Origin: JBDTLH01 sp039934875
GTDB taxonomy: Bacteria > Acidobacteriota > Terriglobia > Terriglobales > Acidobacteriaceae
NCBI GenBank assembly: GCA_039934875.1
Contig: JBDTLH010000067.1
Location: 1-15,250 of the forward strand
Length of the DNA stretch: 15,250 nt
Direction of reading: 5' to 3'
Shown piece by piece: positions 11,209-15,250 of the stretch (position 1 is its first letter; each line of letters begins with the position of its first letter). Under the pieces are notes generated by a model. The model worked only from the letters and a program-made list of their open reading frames with translations, ran no database searches and was not told the DNA's origin. Both the position numbers and the translations under genes were made by a program.

Positions 11209-14034
11209 TCACTGCTTCGCCGAGGAATTCGCCGCCTGAAACGCCGGGTTCTTCCCGAGACTCAAGATGTTCGCGATAATCCGGAAGGCGCCCGGAACTC
11301 CTTCCGGCAGTTGACGATACAGCGCAAACGCCCCATAGATGTACGCCCCTTTCCCATAGCGCGCATACAGCAGGCCGCCCTTTTGCGGGTCCTGCCCCGG
11401 ATCATGCACCTCGGTAAGCGCCTCATAGCGCGGGTCCCAGCTCTTCATGAAGCTGTGGCCGCGCTCTTCAAGCCATCCGTCAAAATCCGCCGAAGTGATC
11501 TTGTTGGGCCATGTTATCAATGGGTTAGCGGGATCGAGGATCTTCACCTTCGCGGTTTCGTCCACCACTTTTTCGGGATCGTTGGTCAAACTATAGGGAT
11601 ATGGCCCGTAATTGTGGTCATATTGCGCGCTGTTGTACTGCACAAACAGCACCCCGCCGTTCTTCACATAATTCAATAGCCGGCCGTTGTAGGTGATCAG
11701 ATCGGGCCGCGCCGCATAGGCGCGCACTCCTAAAACGATGCAGTCATATTGATTGAGATCGCCGCTTGCTAAATCGCTGACAGATAAGAAGTTAACGTGC
11801 ACCCCAATATCTTCGAGCGAGGCCGGCACCTCGTCTCCGGTGCCGATTACATAGCCGATTCTGAGGCCGGGCGCGACCTTGACGTTGACCCCGCGCGTAT
11901 CCAGCGTGGCCGGACTATACAGCGGATAGGGGCGCAGTCCTTCATAGCCGGTGAGGTGAAATCCCTCGGTATATTTCTCGCCCTCATATTCCGCTATGGC
12001 TTTGATTTCATAGGGCTTGGCCTCAAGCTTCCCGGGCGTGATTTCAAAGCTGCTCTGCTGCACCTCACCGTCTCGGCCAATCGAAAAATTCACCTGTGCT
12101 GGCTTCGCCGTCCAGCCCACGGGCATGGCGAGGCTGAGAACGCCTTTGGCCTCGCCCTTCACACTGCTGCGCAGCGCCACCGTGAGTTTAAATGTCGTTC
12201 CGCTCAGCGGCATAATCCCGTGACGGGGAGAGACGGCAACCGAAATCGCGGGAGCGACTAACAACGGCTGCAACTCAACCCCTGGTCCCGTGACTTTGCG
12301 CACGGTTTGTACAGTCTGCCGCACGCGAATTGGCTCTCCTTGATAATCCAAGTCCACTTCGGCGGTGAGCGGATAATCGCTGGTCGGCAGGCCGAGATCG
12401 GCTGGAAGATGAATGTCGTAGTACGGTTGTTCTGAGTTGGGCCGAGTGAAGTAAGGGCGCGTGAGTTTCGCGTCTTTGGGGACCGTGACCTGAAAACGCT
12501 GCGCGATGTTTTTGTTGTCGGCAAGCGTTGTGGGCGATTCCCCGAGAGGCTGTACTGCCCATCCCGGCTCCGGTGCAGCCAGGAATATCTTGCTGACGGT
12601 CACCTGAGCTGGGCTTTGGTTGGTGGCGGAAATTTTAACCCAGAACTCCTGCCCGGGAATTGCCGCCTGGAAGGTGTCCGCTGAGCCGCCGAACATGGCG
12701 AAGCGTCCGGTTGGCTCCTGCTCAGGAGTGACCGTCGCCAATACGTTGATGCCGAGCGCTTGCGCGAGGGCGTCGTTGAATTGTGTCTCCTTCACCCGCA
12801 GTTCGTGCTCGACGTTGTACTTTGCCGCGGGCGATAACGAGCTCTGCTCCACTTCGGCGATCAATGCGCGCGTGGCCTTCAGGCCTTGGGCTAGCGAAGG
12901 CGCGACTTGTTCCGGATGGGTCATGCTGAATTTCGATAACGCATCTTCCACCGACGAATTGATCTGCGCGAGCCCTTGCTTGAGAAAGTCGTTACCGCCG
13001 CCGTCAGCCAGTTGCGCGATCCCCAATACCGAGGTGTCAATCCCATCGAAGAATGATTGTTCTTTGCCCTCCACCGGAAACGCGGAGCCAAAGCGATGAT
13101 AGCGCGAGGTGACCGCTCCAGCCGGAGCGGGGCCAGTTCCCCCGTTCTGCGATTTCTGAAAGCCGAGTCCGGTGCGCGCGATCTGCACATAGTTCAAGCC
13201 AAGCGCGGGGTCATAGCTTCCAGTCGGGACATCCAGGTCATCGGAGAGCGGCCCTTCGATCCAACTTTTGTGGACGTAATCATAGAAGCGCACCGGCACA
13301 TATTTTCCCGTGGCGTAGTCATACATGCCCTGTTGTGTGGCGGCGAAGAAGGGGACACGGGAATAGACTTTCAGCGGCTTCCAGGGAAGCAGCCCGGCTT
13401 TGATCTGGTCGGGGAATACGTTGGGATCGGCGGCGGCGTCAAATACCTGCTGCGCCATCATGCCCGAGACTTGATGCTGGCCGTGTCCATCGGTCGGCCC
13501 TCCGACAAAGGTGGAGGTGACCACCAGCGGCCGGGTCATGCGCACGATGCGCACCACGTCATAGAGCACCCGGTCGTATCCCCATTTTTCGAGCGCCTCT
13601 TCTTTGGTCTTGGAGAAGCCGTAGTCGGCAACGCGAGTAAAGTACTGCCGTGCGCCGTAGTAGCGGTCGGCTTGCAGCAGCTCCTGCGTCCGGACCTCGC
13701 CGAGTGCATCGTAAAAATCATCGCTCATTATGTTTTGTCCGCCCTCGCCGCGGTTGAGCGTGAGCAAGGTAACGCGAGTGCCGAGTCCGCGCGACTCATA
13801 GCTCATCATGCTGCCGTCTTCGTCATCCGGATGGGCGACGATCACGATCAAGCTGGCGCGCGTTTGCAGTTTGCGAAGGCTTTCGAGCAGCGCACTCGAT
13901 CCGCGGTCTTCGGGAATCGCGATCGCGTCCGGCTTCGCATTCGGGGAAGGATTGCGGGGAGCGGCTTGCTGGGCGGAGCAAGACAGCGCCGCGCAGAGGA
14001 GAGCGAATCCGAAAGGAGCCTTCAATAATTGCAT
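11209..14034 (-). CDS. Exported PIG-L/LmbE-type deacetylase with C-terminal amidotransferase-like domain
   Basis: The 941-residue protein starts with a signal peptide (MQLLKAPFGFALLCAALSCSAQQ, cleavage near residue 21). The PIG-L domain covers about 60-290, with zinc-ligand motif AHPDDED (67-73), the conserved LTLNRGEGGQN (91-101) and HGQH (184-187). Members hydrolyse N-acyl groups, typically from GlcNAc-containing substrates. A central part (about 450-690) looks like beta-sandwich domains (SVSPRHGIMPLSGTTFKLTV). Residues about 720-941 resemble a class I amidotransferase/ThuA-like fold (LRIGYVIGTGDEVPASL, YDCIVLGVRAY, YVKNGGVLFVQYNS) and lack an evident catalytic Cys. This multidomain layout is known for large exported LmbE-like proteins. 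The substrate is unknown. GAGGG four bases upstream supports the ATG. It follows the permease gene by 83 bp on the same strand. Confidence 0.9.
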   Translation of the reverse strand: MQLLKAPFGFALLCAALSCSAQQAAPRNPSPNAKPDAIAIPEDRGSSALLESLRKLQTRASLIVIVAHPDDEDGSMMSYESRGLGTRVTLLTLNRGEGGQNIMSDDFYDALGEVRTQELLQADRYYGARQYFTRVADYGFSKTKEEALEKWGYDRVLYDVVRIVRMTRPLVVTSTFVGGPTDGHGQHQVSGMMAQQVFDAAADPNVFPDQIKAGLLPWKPLKVYSRVPFFAATQQGMYDYATGKYVPVRFYDYVHKSWIEGPLSDDLDVPTGSYDPALGLNYVQIARTGLGFQKSQNGGTGPAPAGAVTSRYHRFGSAFPVEGKEQSFFDGIDTSVLGIAQLADGGGNDFLKQGLAQINSSVEDALSKFSMTHPEQVAPSLAQGLKATRALIAEVEQSSLSPAAKYNVEHELRVKETQFNDALAQALGINVLATVTPEQEPTGRFAMFGGSADTFQAAIPGQEFWVKISATNQSPAQVTVSKIFLAAPEPGWAVQPLGESPTTLADNKNIAQRFQVTVPKDAKLTRPYFTRPNSEQPYYDIHLPADLGLPTSDYPLTAEVDLDYQGEPIRVRQTVQTVRKVTGPGVELQPLLVAPAISVAVSPRHGIMPLSGTTFKLTVALRSSVKGEAKGVLSLAMPVGWTAKPAQVNFSIGRDGEVQQSSFEITPGKLEAKPYEIKAIAEYEGEKYTEGFHLTGYEGLRPYPLYSPATLDTRGVNVKVAPGLRIGYVIGTGDEVPASLEDIGVHVNFLSVSDLASGDLNQYDCIVLGVRAYAARPDLITYNGRLLNYVKNGGVLFVQYNSAQYDHNYGPYPYSLTNDPEKVVDETAKVKILDPANPLITWPNKITSADFDGWLEERGHSFMKSWDPRYEALTEVHDPGQDPQKGGLLYARYGKGAYIYGAFALYRQLPEGVPGAFRIIANILSLGKNPAFQAANSSAKQ

Positions 14035-14087
14035 TTGACCCTCGTCTGAAAGATTAAGAAACTATGGCAAAAGATGAGCCGATCCAC

Positions 14088-14103
14088 AGCGGCTAAAGCC
14101 GCT
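14088..14103. repeat. REP-like palindrome (AGCGGCT-AA-AGCCGCT)
   Basis: A perfect 7-bp inverted repeat with a 2-nt loop sits between the permease stop and the PIG-L start. With the larger palindrome at 14122-14141 it makes a double hairpin 18 bp apart, a layout reminiscent of paired REP elements. No T-tract follows, so it is probably not a simple terminator. Confidence 0.7.
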
Positions 14104-14117
14104 AATCGCTTAATGAT

Positions 14118-15250
14118 TTATCCCCCGGCTGAAGCCGGGGGTCTACCCAAAAACGGCCATTCTTTATTCGTGCGCACACCGGCACGCACCATATAGATTA
14201 CGGTGCCTGCGATCAGCAGCACCGCCGCATAGCGGATCTCTTTCGAGAAGTTGGGGCGCGAGAACAGGATATAAATGAATCCGCAGGAGGCGATCAGCGC
14301 CGGCAACGGATATAGAAACATGCGGAAAGGGCGCGGCATCTCCGGCTGGCGTATGCGCAGGATGATAATGCCGATCGATTGCAACAGAAATTGCAGCACG
14401 ATGCGAATCACCACCAGAGCGGCGATCACATCCGCCAGCGACAGGAAGCAGAACAGCATTGCGACCGCCCCTAGCGCGAGCAGCGAGACGTAAGGAAAAT
14501 TGTAGCGGGGATGCAGGCGCTTGAAGATGGAAAAGTAATTGCCATCCAGCGCCGCCGCATATGGCACCCGCGAGTAACCGAGCAGCAGAGAAAAGACCGA
14601 GGCGAATGCCGCCCAAACGATCAGAGCGGTGATGGCGTTGCCCGCCCACTTGCCGTAGACGCGCTGCATCACCACCGACATGACATAGAGATGGGTGTCG
14701 GATTTTGCGCTCTGCGTCAGCTCCTGCCAGGGAATGATGCCAAGAACGCTGACGTTCATCAGGATGTAGAGGACGGCAATAACGAGAATGGAGATGAGCA
14801 CGGCGCGTGGTATGTTCTTCTCCGGCTCTTTGATCTCACCACCCAGATAGCAGACGTTGTAGTAGCCCCAATAGTCATAGGTGGCGACCAGCATGGCAGC
14901 GCCGAGTCCGGTAAAGAATTCAGGGCGCAGTTCGAAGGCGTGGGGCGGGAAACTAAATGCCATTTTGGCATTGAAGTGGGTGAGGCCGGCGAAGATGATC
15001 CAGCCCAGCGCGAGGAAGACGCCACCGGAGAGAATGGTGGCGAGACGCGCGATGCCCTTGATATTGCGATAGAGCAATAACACCGCCAGGGCCACAACGC
15101 CAATGGCGAGCACGGTGCCCGGCCCCAAGCTGGCGTGCGCGCGCAGCGTGCCAAGAAACGGAATGTTGGCGTGCAGGTCGCGCGACGCATATTCGTGGCT
15201 AAGTTGAGGAAAGAAATAGCTGCTATAGTGCGCCAGACCGATGGCTCCCG
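14118..15250 (-). CDS. APC-superfamily amino acid permease, 3' part (5' end beyond right edge)
   Basis: The frame is open to the window edge and gives 376 residues of the C-terminal part; the true start lies outside. It shows at least eight hydrophobic helices and the diagnostic APC motif YLGGEIKEPEKNIPRAVL after a YYNVCY segment, with the usual pattern of a Na+- or H+-coupled amino acid/polyamine/organocation transporter in the inner membrane. The substrate is not predictable. The last residues, RPPASAGG, and the base before the TAA are encoded by the palindrome at 14122-14141, so the tail looks repeat-derived. It lies 83 bp upstream of the PIG-L gene on the same strand, so cotranscription is possible, but the double hairpin in the gap could separate the two. 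Confidence 0.88.
   Translation of the reverse strand, partial: GAIGLAHYSSYFFPQLSHEYASRDLHANIPFLGTLRAHASLGPGTVLAIGVVALAVLLLYRNIKGIARLATILSGGVFLALGWIIFAGLTHFNAKMAFSFPPHAFELRPEFFTGLGAAMLVATYDYWGYYNVCYLGGEIKEPEKNIPRAVLISILVIAVLYILMNVSVLGIIPWQELTQSAKSDTHLYVMSVVMQRVYGKWAGNAITALIVWAAFASVFSLLLGYSRVPYAAALDGNYFSIFKRLHPRYNFPYVSLLALGAVAMLFCFLSLADVIAALVVIRIVLQFLLQSIGIIILRIRQPEMPRPFRMFLYPLPALIASCGFIYILFSRPNFSKEIRYAAVLLIAGTVIYMVRAGVRTNKEWPFLGRPPASAGG
14122..14141. repeat. REP-like palindrome inside the permease 3' end
   Basis: CCCCCGGCT-GA-AGCCGGGGG is a perfect 9-bp inverted repeat with a 2-nt loop. It directly abuts the permease stop codon (complement of 14118-14120) and encodes its last codons. It is the cleanest copy of the palindrome family also seen near 5776, 5816 and 9976. 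Confidence 0.85.

Noticed and set aside
13057..14028. A 323-codon plus-strand frame opposite the PIG-L gene
   Set aside because: It lies entirely over the AHPDDED-containing region of a well-supported gene and shows no family features of its own.
484..14034. A bacillithiol pathway link between the YfiT-like enzyme and the PIG-L protein (BshB-like)
   Set aside because: The genes are 10 kb apart, and the PIG-L protein is exported and 941 residues long, unlike the small cytosolic BshB enzymes.

Overview
This is a GC-rich window (roughly 60% G+C by eye) from a bacterial chromosome, most likely an acidobacterium. The best lineage marker is a PadR-type repressor gene followed 19 bp later by a very long MacB/FtsX-like permease with no ATPase gene beside it. 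That pair matches the 'acidobacterial PadR' and 'acidobacterial duplicated orphan permease' (ADOP) families. Dispersed short palindromes of the CCCCCGGCT..AGCCGGGGG type, secreted serine hydrolases and a large exported PIG-L/LmbE protein fit the same assignment. No rRNA, tRNA, CRISPR array, transposase or phage gene was found.

Layout from left to right: the 5' end of a gene for an exported protein of unknown function (minus); a DinB/YfiT-like metalloenzyme (minus) divergent from a secreted class C beta-lactamase-fold serine hydrolase (plus); a polyphosphate-glucokinase-like ROK kinase (plus) convergent with a cold-shock protein gene (minus), the two sharing a perfect 14-bp hairpin terminator; an S41 C-terminal processing protease (plus); a 358-bp gene-free stretch holding a degenerate tandem array of about 40-bp palindrome-related units; padR plus ADOP (plus, probable operon) behind a promoter-operator; a 349-bp gap with short tandem repeats and a promoter; a small charge-polarised histone-H1-like protein (plus); a stand-alone degenerate receiver-domain protein (minus); a single-domain rhodanese (plus); and, on the minus strand, a 941-residue exported PIG-L-type deacetylase preceded by an APC-family permease that runs off the right edge.

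Most genes look like housekeeping or envelope functions in short transcription units rather than one pathway. The units that look like joint systems are padR-ADOP (a self-regulated envelope permease) and permease-PIG-L (release of a ligand outside the cytoplasm plus uptake, by inference). The most unusual features are the REP-like palindromes. One encodes the last residues and lies against the stop codon of the permease, another overlaps the stop of the receiver gene, and a tandem cluster sits just upstream of the padR promoter. Other points of interest are a probably leaderless padR transcript with an operator inside its promoter, the acidic/basic bipartite histone-like protein, and a long csp leader with four GCACU repeats. 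I found no clearly new multi-gene defence or metabolic system.
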